A stretch of 40,927 nucleotides of DNA from a virus: the IMG/VR virus record IMGVR_UViG_3300035210_000069, positions 1 through 40,927 of that record; one strand, written 5' to 3'. The position numbers and the translations under genes are program-made. The notes beneath the pieces are model-generated. The model searched no databases, was not told where the DNA came from, and saw only the letters and a list, made by a program, of their open reading frames with translations. Shown here in pieces: positions 29,553-38,861 of this stretch (within the stretch, counting starts at the first letter, position 1; every line of letters begins with the position of its first letter).

Positions 29553-29849
29553 TCATTTTGAGTGAACCTTTATACCAAAGAATTCAACGTCTGAATCGGT
29601 TCTGTCTGCAATGATGATTACTCCCGCGAGACACATCAAAAATATTACTGCAGCAATGAGTAATTTCCAGAAGTTTTTAACGAGATAGGCTCCGAACTCA
29701 TACTTGTTTTCCACGTGGGGAACGGTGTCTTCCGTAAGGTTCGGCTGGTGATATCCGGCCTTTGTGGGGGTTATTGTCTCCGTGGTGGAGTCTGGAGTCG
29801 TAGTGGTTACTGACGACATACCTGTCTGCTGTACCGGTTGATCTACCAT
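29553..29849 (-). CDS. Small membrane protein of the lysis cassette
   Basis: The 98-residue protein has a polar threonine-rich N-terminus and a single strong transmembrane helix (FWKLLIAAVIFLMCLAGVIII, about 61-80). A short polar end follows. As the last late gene, directly after the endopeptidase (TGATATG junction), it is a holin or spanin candidate. No lipobox or spanin coiled coil is obvious. Confidence 0.55.
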   Translation of the reverse strand: MVDQPVQQTGMSSVTTTTPDSTTETITPTKAGYHQPNLTEDTVPHVENKYEFGAYLVKNFWKLLIAAVIFLMCLAGVIIIADRTDSDVEFFGIKVHSK

Positions 29850-29850
29850 A

Positions 29851-30279
29851 TCATCCCTCCTTATGCTTGTACGGAATTCCGTAAAGTTTCAGATAAAACT
29901 CTTCAGGGTCGATGACGCCACCGGACCATCCATCTTGCTTCCCGCCTTTCCAGACCTCCCAATGGCAATGCGCAGCGTCCGTTCCAGAACAGTCGGATTG
30001 CCCTATGACCATTCCTTCCTGGTATGATACCCCCTCGGTAAGTCCTATGCGCATGGTGTGCATGAACTTGTGGACGAGGTTTGTCTCTCTTCCTTTCATT
30101 ACGATGAAGTTTTCATGGTATTCTGCCCCGACTCCACTTCTCAGGAAAGTCACATCTTCAGGAGCGAATATCTCAATGCCTTTCGCAGCTCGAAGATCAA
30201 TACCCGGATGATTCCCCGGAGGATTCGTCCTCAGCCCGAACGGACTGGTGATAATTGGGTCGCTTGTAGGTGCTCTCAT
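29851..30279 (-). CDS. M23-family endopeptidase (endolysin candidate)
   Basis: The 142-residue enzyme should cut peptidoglycan cross-bridges at lysis. The LytM/M23 zinc ligands are visible: HPGID (His 24, Asp 28) and HCH (104-106). The opening SPFGLRTNPP is typical of the family. There is no signal peptide, so a holin must release it. AAGGAG precedes its ATG, and the first 83 bases overlap the end of the upstream holin candidate in another frame. Confidence 0.88.
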   Translation of the reverse strand: MRAPTSDPIITSPFGLRTNPPGNHPGIDLRAAKGIEIFAPEDVTFLRSGVGAEYHENFIVMKGRETNLVHKFMHTMRIGLTEGVSYQEGMVIGQSDCSGTDAAHCHWEVWKGGKQDGWSGGVIDPEEFYLKLYGIPYKHKEG

Positions 30280-30595
30280 TTCTTACTCCTTTTCGTAATT
30301 CTTTATCGGCATTTTCCTGTTTTGTCATCCATCTATCGGTAAAATATCCTGTGAGTGCGATGAGAAGCATGATTATCGGTACTATTATTTTAAAGGCCAT
30401 AGATAGATGCCGGCTTTTACATACGTTTTCTTGAAGTTCTTCATACCATTTGTGGTTATCGATATGGTCAATAAGCTTTTGGTCAATACGAGTTTGTATC
30501 TCCGTTGAAAAGCATACTCGCGTATTAAGCTCCTCTACTCGATCTATTATCATCTTCATCGAACTTATAATCTCATCTGCTTGGTCAGGCATCAT
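30197..30595 (-). CDS. Holin-like protein with one transmembrane helix
   Basis: The 132-residue protein has a helical N-terminal half of coiled-coil type (EELNTRVCFSTEIQTRIDQK). One transmembrane helix follows at about 68-87 (AFKIIVPIIMLLIALTGYF), then a hydrophilic C-terminus. The layout resembles small XhlA-like or pinholin-type lysis proteins. It overlaps the ATP-grasp gene by ATGA upstream and the endopeptidase by 83 bases downstream. Confidence 0.5.
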   Translation of the reverse strand: MMPDQADEIISSMKMIIDRVEELNTRVCFSTEIQTRIDQKLIDHIDNHKWYEELQENVCKSRHLSMAFKIIVPIIMLLIALTGYFTDRWMTKQENADKELRKGVRNESTYKRPNYHQSVRAEDESSGESSGY

Positions 30596-31620
30596 ATTAT
30601 ACCTACATTTTTAGCGTTCTTCCACCATGAAACACACATCTTTGCTCCGTCTGGTCTGTAACACAAATGTCGTGACGTTATTTTCCGTATAAATTCATAC
30701 GCATTTTCAAATGATGAATGGATATTTTCTCCTATCCCTATGCCAAGTCCTGCGATAAGTCCAGAGGATACGATCCCGTCAGTCGTCTTCACACAGTCAA
30801 TGGGAATTGTCCACTTGTTGTCGAATCCCTTAATGTAGGTGTTTGAAAGAAGAGGATCGAAGAGTACCACTCCCGAACAGTATCCCTTTGGAATAACGAC
30901 CGATCCCGTTATTATCCCAGGACCGCACAACCCCACCTTGCTCATCTCAAATAATGGATCATATCCGAAATGAATATTTCTGTAGATTGAATATCTTCCG
31001 CTTTCTGAGGATGGGAAGGATACGGTTTCGATGGTTACCGGTCCTCGGTATTCCCGTGCTTCCTCTGATATTATTCCTGCAAGTTTGTCGAATATGTCTC
31101 TGGTTATGATGTTCGGTTGTGTGAAGGTTGAAAATAGGGATATCCCCATGTCGGGTCCGGCTTCACCGTAGAGGAGTTTTTTACCGTATATCTTTACGAA
31201 GAAATTACTGAATTCTCCCCGTTCATAGAATCCTTCGGCACACAGAGTCATTCCGTGCTCAGGACGGACCGCTACGTTGTCGGACAGACGCTCCCAGTCG
31301 GGATTATCGGATAGGAAAAGGTCTACTCCTTTGTCGATTATCTTATATTCGGGTATTTTAAGCCCCAATTCGATGGCAAGTTCAATCTTTTTCTTAACCG
31401 AGAGGTTCACTTTATCAGTCCATGATGATGATCCGAATACTGCGTGGGTATTGGTGAGGCTATTGACGTGTTCTCCATAACCTTCTCCGACGATGATAAT
31501 AGTGTCAGAAGTTGAGGGAAGTTCTTTTATTGATTTGGTGATGCCATTTGAATCTGAAAGTAATGGAGAGTTGGTTATTGTGGCGAGTCCTGATCCGTTA
31601 TTTCTGCTCAGAATTATCAT
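30592..31620 (-). CDS. PurD-like ATP-grasp protein
   Basis: The 342-residue protein resembles phosphoribosylamine-glycine ligase (PurD). It has VFGSSSWTDKVNLSVKKKIELAIELGLKIPEYK near 60-95, as in PurD GPxxxAAxLEGSKxFxKxFxxxxxIPTA. An ATP-grasp core follows. The C-terminal segment YEFIRKITSRHLCYRPDGA is like the PurD end VxFEGMxYRxDIG. The N-terminal substrate domain is shorter than usual (PurD has about 430 residues), so the substrate may differ. It overlaps the large internal virion gene by 23 bases and is late-expressed, odd for purine synthesis. Confidence 0.6.
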   Translation of the reverse strand: MIILSRNNGSGLATITNSPLLSDSNGITKSIKELPSTSDTIIIVGEGYGEHVNSLTNTHAVFGSSSWTDKVNLSVKKKIELAIELGLKIPEYKIIDKGVDLFLSDNPDWERLSDNVAVRPEHGMTLCAEGFYERGEFSNFFVKIYGKKLLYGEAGPDMGISLFSTFTQPNIITRDIFDKLAGIISEEAREYRGPVTIETVSFPSSESGRYSIYRNIHFGYDPLFEMSKVGLCGPGIITGSVVIPKGYCSGVVLFDPLLSNTYIKGFDNKWTIPIDCVKTTDGIVSSGLIAGLGIGIGENIHSSFENAYEFIRKITSRHLCYRPDGAKMCVSWWKNAKNVGII

Positions 31621-34600
31621 TTAACCTCTCAAGAGCATTGGACTTTATGATTCTTTTCTTCATCTTTGGAGCCTTATCAAGAGGGTTGTTTCCCTTCTTC
31701 GACTCATACGTTTCTGCGATCTGTGGGTAATATGAAGGATCTACTTTTGATTGCAAGTAGTTTTTAAATTTGGTATCCACTCCTGTTATCCTGTCAAAAT
31801 ATCCCTGCTTTGCAGCGCTTACGATTTGATCGGCATGGGTCAGATCCGACTGCGCCCATTTGATCATATACGATAGGTATTCCTGACCATCTTTTATCTT
31901 TGCAGCCTCTTTTTCTTTTCTACTTATATCGATCTTCTCTTTGTACGTTTCCGTTTCAAACGTCTGAGCTTGGTCTCTCCACGGCTTATCTGGATTCGTA
32001 GGTACTATAAGCCTTCTGAGTACCGGGGCATCATACCACTCGTGATCTGGTTTTTGTAGAGCATTGGCATACCGTATAGGTTCGGTTACGAGGGTAGGAG
32101 GCAAGATCGTCTTTATCCCATATTCAAGCATCGCCGGCTGTACATCAATATTGAACCGTTTCCAAAATATTTGAGCAAGATCAATAAGTATTTTCGAGTC
32201 TTTATCCACATCGTATGCTTCATGCCGTGCGTTCTTAGGAGGCACGGGAACAAACGACAATGGTTCCTTCGTGTACGAATTCATGTTCACGTTGTTTACA
32301 ACCGCGTTAAAGGCATCCTGAGATGCTGTAAGAGGCTTTGAAAGGAAGTTGGCATACGGGATAATATCCATTACTGTCTGGAGTACTCCTTCAGTATCGA
32401 GTTTATACCCATATTTCAACCGGACCATTTGGCCACCAATCAATGCGGCAACACGGTCTTGTTGCTCAAGTGGATACCCAAGTTCTATGAATTTATCCTT
32501 ATATTTACCGAGATTAAAGCGAAGAGCATTAACCCTTTGTACGACATTAAGCATACTGTCGGGATCTTCTCCTTTTGCAGTCTTTAATCCAGTATATGCC
32601 GATACTCCCCCCGCAAGGAGCATCCATCCTACTCGTGCAGCGTATGCAGTAGGGTTCTGAAGCGCTACCTTAATATCTGCTCTTGGAGCTTGAACTGATA
32701 CGTTCATAAACGGTTGTATGGCATCGACTACCTTTGCCAGTTCTCCTGCCCTATTGTAGTCAAGCATATCTCCTACAATCTTACCGGCCTGTTCTGGAGG
32801 AAATCCTTTCTTCAGCGCCATCTTGTACATTGCCGTTCTCTGGAGATCCTCAGTAAACGCTCCGAAGAATCCCATTGCTCCTTGAACCTTTTGCTTCGCT
32901 CTTGTCATCGTACCCACGTATGGGTCATTGGCTACATCCATCGTCATTCGTCCTCGGAACGCTCTGTTCTGCATGGCTTCTTCCCATTTTCCCGAATGGG
33001 TCCATGTGTCTTTTATAGCTCCAATAACATTTGGGACATAATCGATGATGAATTTACCTGGGTTGTTTTTTGCGATTGTTTTTGCAATCCCGAGAGGAGA
33101 TAATGATTCGGGTTGCTCCATAGCCCCGCCAAGACGGAAATAACGACCAAAGTCTCTTGCTGCGTTGAACACGCCCCATATCGGATTATACCCGACGGCA
33201 AGCGCTCTGACGGGAGCAGATCCCGTTACGTAAGAAAGAGCGGTAACGGCTTTCCCGCCTATAGGACTGTTCTCCATTGACTTTTTAAGCCATTCAGGTA
33301 CGGCAGTTCTTGCCTCTATAATATTCCCGTCAGGTCCTTTAAGCCGTGCGATTATTATCGCCTCTCCCGCATTGGGAGCTTTGCCTTGTTCGAGAGGTCG
33401 CGCAATCGGAGATCCCTTTGCGGCCATTAAATAGATATCGCGAGCAATCGCATTCTTCGCAATGGCTCTATCTGATATTATTATGCGTCTGTGGAGTACA
33501 GCGGCTATGTCCATGTTCACAGGATACGGAGCACCGTCTTCAAGATATTTTATCGGATCGGTTCCGGATACGGATTGTTTTCTTCTTTGTCCTGATCCTG
33601 AATATGGATCTCCCGGAACGATATGTTCTATCCCAATATTGTCCCCTGCGTCTATAATCGCTCTGTGCTGTTCGTCAGATAATACTCCAGCGTCGTGCAA
33701 CTTCTCAATGATATCTTTGTTCGCTTTGAATATTTTATTAGCACTTTCCAAAATAGGAGCATACGCAGGATTCGATTCGTACTTACTCACAATATTGCTT
33801 ATTTGTTCAAGGCTCATTCCTTCTGGAAGAATATATTTTTTTCCTTGCGAAGCCTTTCTTTCAACGATATTCATCAGGTTTTTTGCAGTAATATATATAG
33901 CTCGATCATCATTTATCTGACCTTTAAAATTATTGTATTCCATGATATCGTTCAATGCCTTATTTGCATTGTGAACTGATATTTGTTCATCGGTTGGGAT
34001 AAATCGTATTTTATCTGCGAGATCCCTGGTTATGGGGGCGTCAAGTTCTCCCTTATTTATCTCATACCATGCTTCCCGTAGTGGGATCCCCTTATCGGCA
34101 GCGATACCTTTAACCTCTGCTGAAGAAAGCCTCCAAAGTTTGAACAGAGCTTTAAAAGAAGAGTCTCCAAACTTTTCTCCAACGGCCATGAACGCTTTTT
34201 TAAAAACATTATCTTCAGTATTTGTTTTTGCCAAAGACTGTTTGAACTCATCCCCCGGTTTTACTGTCGGAAGATCGTCGAGTATCGATTTAACGTTCTC
34301 TGTTGGAGAAACAAGTCTATCTCCAAACGAATCTACGATTCCCCTGGGAGCACCGTCGGGAGAAAGGCTTTTGCTTGATGGAGTCTTTTCGTTCGTCGAG
34401 ATAACCTTCCCTTGAGGATCGACTATTGTATACGGTTTTTCCTGAGCCGGCATAGTGGCTTTTGATATATTCACCATCTCTTTTACTGTCGGTTCATCTA
34501 CGCCTTTCATGTTCGCGATAGGAGCGATTGATTTAATATCAGGAGGAGTATGAGGATTCATATCGGTAGGCTTCTGAAACGTTTTCTTGTCCAACAATCC

Positions 34601-35689
34601 CGAAGCTACCGTCGGAGCGGACAATAGCGCGTTTGCCATAACATCTGCTCCACGATCTGAAAACGAGAAGGGTTTCTCTTTAAAAGGTTCCTGCCCTGCG
34701 GTCATACCCGTAGACAAGCCAAGGACTTCGGCTATTTTTTGAGATGCTTTTGGAATGGGATTTCCGGGAATCATCTCTGCTGCTTTCATTAACGGAGCAG
34801 CAACAATACCCCCTGCAAGCATTGGAATAGCTGCTTTTCCTGCCTCTACGGCGATATTGGTGTCCTCTCCATATCTTTTTCCGACAATGGCGTTTTCTAC
34901 TCCTTGCTCCGCGCCTATTCCTCCAAGTCCAAGAACCTTCGCGATCTTCCCCGCACCCCCTATTGCTCCACCAGAAAATGGAAGCATGTATGACATGGGA
35001 GATCCGGCCATACCCCCAAGAGCCTGTTCGAGCTTTGTGGCTACCTTAGGAAAGAACGACTTCTGATCGGTGGCTTTATCCGACTGTTGCGCGATCTGAT
35101 TCTGCGCAGCAATTGCCGAATCTCTTGCTTCTGGAGTTAGATTTGCAAGTTCTTGAGATCCGAAAAATGATCTCTTAAATCCTTGAGATATTGGTGAGTT
35201 TGCTACGTCTGCTGGAGATAAATTATTTATATCAGCTTCATTAGTTCCTATAGGAGCGGTGAAGTGCTTTGCAGCATATTCGGGAGTCCTCATCTCCGGG
35301 GGGATATAACTTACTGCATTAAGTTTATTCTGTGCAGCGGATACATCATAGGAACTTGGTCCGAAGTCAAGTCGTGGATCAATATTTGATATGAGCTTTC
35401 TAAAAATGCTTTGCGAATTATACTTCTTTTTTGTATCATCATACTCTTGCTGAGCAGAGTCTATTGCCGATTGACGTTCTGGAGTAATAAAGTCTTTTTG
35501 CTTTTGTAATACTGACTGTTCTTTATCCATGGATTCTGGATCATCAGCAAATATTGAATTTACTTGATCTGGAGTGAGGCCATTTTCGATCGCCTGTTTT
35601 GCAAGTTGTGACCGTATCTCCTTTCTTTTATCAAGGTCATCTATTTGGTTATATCCGGTAGCCTTTTTAAGGTCTCCCCATTTACCCAT
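31598..35689 (-). CDS. Large internal virion/ejection protein with LPD38-type domain
   Basis: The 1363-residue protein is the largest in the genome. The N-terminal third is charged and helical, with hydrophobic segments near 240-300 (AGSPMSYMLPFSGGAIGG..., LAGGIVAAPLMKAAEMIPG) that could insert in membranes. The centre and C-terminus (about 770-1200) contain VGYNPIWGVFNAARDFGRYF ... DLQRTAMYKMAL ... AIQPFMNVSVQAPRADI, the pattern of the large polyvalent protein domain LPD38 in podovirus internal proteins. It probably helps DNA cross the host envelope. Its start directly follows the stop of the previous gene. Confidence 0.75.
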   Translation of the reverse strand: MGKWGDLKKATGYNQIDDLDKRKEIRSQLAKQAIENGLTPDQVNSIFADDPESMDKEQSVLQKQKDFITPERQSAIDSAQQEYDDTKKKYNSQSIFRKLISNIDPRLDFGPSSYDVSAAQNKLNAVSYIPPEMRTPEYAAKHFTAPIGTNEADINNLSPADVANSPISQGFKRSFFGSQELANLTPEARDSAIAAQNQIAQQSDKATDQKSFFPKVATKLEQALGGMAGSPMSYMLPFSGGAIGGAGKIAKVLGLGGIGAEQGVENAIVGKRYGEDTNIAVEAGKAAIPMLAGGIVAAPLMKAAEMIPGNPIPKASQKIAEVLGLSTGMTAGQEPFKEKPFSFSDRGADVMANALLSAPTVASGLLDKKTFQKPTDMNPHTPPDIKSIAPIANMKGVDEPTVKEMVNISKATMPAQEKPYTIVDPQGKVISTNEKTPSSKSLSPDGAPRGIVDSFGDRLVSPTENVKSILDDLPTVKPGDEFKQSLAKTNTEDNVFKKAFMAVGEKFGDSSFKALFKLWRLSSAEVKGIAADKGIPLREAWYEINKGELDAPITRDLADKIRFIPTDEQISVHNANKALNDIMEYNNFKGQINDDRAIYITAKNLMNIVERKASQGKKYILPEGMSLEQISNIVSKYESNPAYAPILESANKIFKANKDIIEKLHDAGVLSDEQHRAIIDAGDNIGIEHIVPGDPYSGSGQRRKQSVSGTDPIKYLEDGAPYPVNMDIAAVLHRRIIISDRAIAKNAIARDIYLMAAKGSPIARPLEQGKAPNAGEAIIIARLKGPDGNIIEARTAVPEWLKKSMENSPIGGKAVTALSYVTGSAPVRALAVGYNPIWGVFNAARDFGRYFRLGGAMEQPESLSPLGIAKTIAKNNPGKFIIDYVPNVIGAIKDTWTHSGKWEEAMQNRAFRGRMTMDVANDPYVGTMTRAKQKVQGAMGFFGAFTEDLQRTAMYKMALKKGFPPEQAGKIVGDMLDYNRAGELAKVVDAIQPFMNVSVQAPRADIKVALQNPTAYAARVGWMLLAGGVSAYTGLKTAKGEDPDSMLNVVQRVNALRFNLGKYKDKFIELGYPLEQQDRVAALIGGQMVRLKYGYKLDTEGVLQTVMDIIPYANFLSKPLTASQDAFNAVVNNVNMNSYTKEPLSFVPVPPKNARHEAYDVDKDSKILIDLAQIFWKRFNIDVQPAMLEYGIKTILPPTLVTEPIRYANALQKPDHEWYDAPVLRRLIVPTNPDKPWRDQAQTFETETYKEKIDISRKEKEAAKIKDGQEYLSYMIKWAQSDLTHADQIVSAAKQGYFDRITGVDTKFKNYLQSKVDPSYYPQIAETYESKKGNNPLDKAPKMKKRIIKSNALERLNDNSEQK

Positions 35690-37147
35690 TTATTTGCCCC
35701 ATCCTGAAACATTAGAAGCCGCTCCCATGCTATCGGCAAATACCTGAGATACTGGCTTCTGAGATCCGTCGGGCATCTTATAGTACATGACGGTTTTACC
35801 ATTTTCTTTTACAGGAACTTTGGAATAATTTTTAACGGAGTCATTATACGCCTTGAATTTTGTGATCATTGTGTCAGGGATAAGAGAAACGTTACTTCCT
35901 GGATTGCTTGTCTGGGTCTGCATCGCCTGGATAATTTCACTATATCCTGGCATATCAATAAGTTTCTTGCCAGACCCTATCCAGTCTCTTGCTGCGTGAG
36001 CCGCTTCACTAGAATTTGGTATTCCATTTTCCAATTGTTTTATAAAATCCATAGGATTTTCAGAAGCATATTTCGCAGCGTTTGATCCTTTCGGAACAAC
36101 AAGGGGAATATTTTTCCCTACTCCCGCCTGAGCAGAAAGGTTTTCAACCGCCCCTGATCCCCCTCCCGTTTTCTTTCCTCCATACCCCATCAACCCAGAC
36201 TTATCTGCACCAAGGATCTGAGTTGTATTGGTGTTTGGGAAGTGCCCTGCAACTGACTGTTTCATCGCAGGATCTCCGCCATAGTGGGTGTCAATAAAGT
36301 CCATCGCTGCACCAAACGCTTCATCCGCATTGGGAGAAACGTTCCTTGCTGCTTCATATATCTGTTGAGGGTTTAGAGATGCAAGCTTTTGCTTGTACTG
36401 ATCTTGAGATACCTTTGCTGCATCGGTAACGTCCTGACGTGCCCCCTGCTCTTTCTGGAGGCTTGTGGGAGAAAATACGTCTCCCGTGGGAGCTTTCGGA
36501 GCAAATTGTGGAGCTGTAGGTTGAGTCGGAATTGGCATCATCGTGCCTTGCCCGGTCTGGGCTACTGTCGCATTATTCCGAGATACTTGTGCCGCTTGAT
36601 CCGCGTTGAACACTTGAGCGTCAGATCCTATTCCACGGGCGGCATCGGCCTTCTGCTGTCCGCCTCCGGACATGGCATTTGAAACATCGGCATCAGAAAC
36701 TTGCGCCCATGTCTTTTTGTCGCGATATCCACCTTCTCCGTTATTTAGGGTCTTATCGAACATATATCCCGCGCCTTGAAGAGCGGAATTAAAATTCTTT
36801 TCTCCTTCATTGGCGAATACTTGTCCTTCGTTATATCCAACCTGTCCCTTTTGTGGGGCAACAATCCCTCCTGGAATTGAGGCCGTAGGAGCTTGAGGCA
36901 TTGACTGTGCGGGGGTAGGGGCTTGAGCGTAGTCGAGCAAAGACTTCCCTTCTCCAAACTTTGGAAGAGATCCGTTCTTGGCTTCATATTGCGCTTGAGC
37001 CATCCTTCCCCTGAGTCCGCCTTCAGCCATTTGCTTCATCAAAGAATTGTCTTCTTCGTTACTTACCGCTCGCTTCTGGTTGAGTAATGAACCTATTTTT
37101 ATAAAGGTATCGTCCGGTTTTACTTCATTAAAGAATGATCCTGCCAT
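35690..37147 (-). CDS. Internal virion/ejection protein
   Basis: The 485-residue protein is rich in Ala, Gln, Gly and Asn, with a low-complexity centre (AQTGQGTMMPIPTQPTAPQ). Helical ends include DVTDAAKVSQDQYKQKLASLNPQQIYEAARNV. It has no enzymatic motif. Composition and position between two other candidate ejection proteins match the P22 gp16/gp20-type set. GGAGG precedes the start. Confidence 0.6.
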   Translation of the reverse strand: MAGSFFNEVKPDDTFIKIGSLLNQKRAVSNEEDNSLMKQMAEGGLRGRMAQAQYEAKNGSLPKFGEGKSLLDYAQAPTPAQSMPQAPTASIPGGIVAPQKGQVGYNEGQVFANEGEKNFNSALQGAGYMFDKTLNNGEGGYRDKKTWAQVSDADVSNAMSGGGQQKADAARGIGSDAQVFNADQAAQVSRNNATVAQTGQGTMMPIPTQPTAPQFAPKAPTGDVFSPTSLQKEQGARQDVTDAAKVSQDQYKQKLASLNPQQIYEAARNVSPNADEAFGAAMDFIDTHYGGDPAMKQSVAGHFPNTNTTQILGADKSGLMGYGGKKTGGGSGAVENLSAQAGVGKNIPLVVPKGSNAAKYASENPMDFIKQLENGIPNSSEAAHAARDWIGSGKKLIDMPGYSEIIQAMQTQTSNPGSNVSLIPDTMITKFKAYNDSVKNYSKVPVKENGKTVMYYKMPDGSQKPVSQVFADSMGAASNVSGWGK

Positions 37148-37159
37148 ATTATCCTCCGA

Positions 37160-37729
37160 TTATACCTTTGGTTTTGACGGGTTATAGAACATGGATGCAA
37201 GTCCCGCAAGAGATGATACTGGAGAAAGTGCATTCCCAAACTGTTGCGCTCCCGACGGAGCCGCCTGGACGCTTCCCGCTTGTCCCGTGTATACTCCAGC
37301 CCTTGCCTGAGCGTTGCCCTGGATTGCGTTAAGTGCTGCAAGCTGGTTCTGATTTGCCTGGTTCTGCATCTCGTTATACCCTGACTGAAGGCTACTCTGG
37401 AACGCATTTGCCGCGTTTTCCTGTCCTCTCATCCTTGACTGCGCCCAAGGGTTCGATCTGAACGATTCCGCAAGAGAAGGAAGAACACTCTGGTTATACT
37501 GTTGTGTCATTGGGGCGACGTATTTGTTCTGGAAATCTTCTTGGTTCACATTGGCGAGACCACCCGTCGCAAGGCGGTCGGTAATCCCTTGAGATTCTTT
37601 TGCATATTTATCTCCAGATAAAGCTCCAAGCTCATTAGTTGCTTGTCCGTAATACTCTGCCTGTCTTTTCGCTGCATCCGATGCCTGCTTTGCTCCGGTG
37701 AGTGAATTCCACATATTCAATAGTCCCAT
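37160..37729 (-). CDS. Small internal virion/ejection protein, P22 gp7-like
   Basis: The 189-residue protein is helical and rich in Gln, Asn and Ala (QNKYVAPMTQQYNQSVLPSLAESF..., GYNEMQNQANQNQLAALNAIQ). It ends in a small apolar segment AGLASMFYNP. This matches the short first member of podovirus ejection-protein trios such as P22 gp7. GAGAGGA lies before its ATG just after the tail gene stop. Confidence 0.6.
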   Translation of the reverse strand: MGLLNMWNSLTGAKQASDAAKRQAEYYGQATNELGALSGDKYAKESQGITDRLATGGLANVNQEDFQNKYVAPMTQQYNQSVLPSLAESFRSNPWAQSRMRGQENAANAFQSSLQSGYNEMQNQANQNQLAALNAIQGNAQARAGVYTGQAGSVQAAPSGAQQFGNALSPVSSLAGLASMFYNPSKPKV

Positions 37730-37730
37730 A

Positions 37731-38861
37731 TCATCCTCTCTTGTTCTCTGGCATACTGTCGTCGTATGTGAGAGATATTTGATTTATCAATGAATCATCC
37801 TTTTCTGGTGTTATCTTTGCCACAAACCTTCTCGTAGACTGATTCAGTCCGTAAGAATCATTGTCGATGAGGTCATAGAGAACATTACCGTCCTTGTCAA
37901 ACACTTCTACTTCAAACACTTGTCCAGGATTATGGTTCTCAGAGTTTATGCGTATCCTTTGGATCTTTTTCTCTATTGCAGAATTACCTAAGTTTGAAGA
38001 TATCACAATGTTTGGATACGTGATAGTTCCCATTTTTAGTGTATTACCAAAGGCGTCATTATAGAAATAGTTTTGAACATACCCGATCCGTTTAAAGGGA
38101 CTTGTCGGATCTTGCCATACAATATCTTTTCCCAGCATCCATTTCCCTGAAACAAAAACTGCTCCGATAAGTCCAATTTCAGTAAATGTTATTCCCGAAT
38201 CAAAAGATATCCTATCCCCCCATTTAACGATTTCTCCCGTCTCATTCGTCATAATGGATGCGATCGCGTGATAGTCAATATGGCCAAATATAGTTACGGT
38301 GTTTGTGTTGTAATCATAACTGCCTAATTTGCTGGTCTTTCCATCAGCGGATATAAATGTTAGGTACAGTCCGATTCCTTTAAGAAATGGATTTGACATC
38401 TCTGATAAAGTGTATCCGGTATATCCGGTGTATGGGATAATTAAATATCCATCTGGAAGCAAGGGACTCCATGTCTTCCCGCTGGTTGATCCCGACGGAT
38501 ACACCATTATGGTTTGATATTGATATCCGTAATATACTATATAGATAAATGATCCATCAAGATTCATTACATAGTCTTTCCCGAATACTGGAGACAAGTC
38601 GAAACCCAATTCTAAGACCGTCCAATTAGTTCCTGCGTTCCACGTTATAAGCCATCGGTAATATCCTCCTGCCGAATTGTACATTTGTGCGATAAACACT
38701 CCATTTACGGCATCGATATATTTAAGCATTCCCCTCGAATCAAAAACCCATCCCGATGGTATGGGATACTGCGAAAAAGACACTCCGTAATTATAAGATA
38801 CATTTATTTTTTGCGCCACTTGATCGGAATATGCGACTATTCTGCTTGATCCCAGAATCAT
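37731..38861 (-). CDS. Tail hub-like protein with Asp-box-like motifs
   Basis: The 376-residue, beta-rich protein contains degenerate Asp boxes (ITWNAGTNW, ISFDSGITF). Its C-terminal block KKIQRIRINSENHNPGQVFEVEVFDKDG...RRFVAKI resembles the end of phage tail-hub proteins. It is the third of three successive Asp-box genes and is ATGA-coupled to the previous one. It may be a P22 gp10-like stopper or needle-hub component. Confidence 0.55.
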   Translation of the reverse strand: MILGSSRIVAYSDQVAQKINVSYNYGVSFSQYPIPSGWVFDSRGMLKYIDAVNGVFIAQMYNSAGGYYRWLITWNAGTNWTVLELGFDLSPVFGKDYVMNLDGSFIYIVYYGYQYQTIMVYPSGSTSGKTWSPLLPDGYLIIPYTGYTGYTLSEMSNPFLKGIGLYLTFISADGKTSKLGSYDYNTNTVTIFGHIDYHAIASIMTNETGEIVKWGDRISFDSGITFTEIGLIGAVFVSGKWMLGKDIVWQDPTSPFKRIGYVQNYFYNDAFGNTLKMGTITYPNIVISSNLGNSAIEKKIQRIRINSENHNPGQVFEVEVFDKDGNVLYDLIDNDSYGLNQSTRRFVAKITPEKDDSLINQISLTYDDSMPENKRG

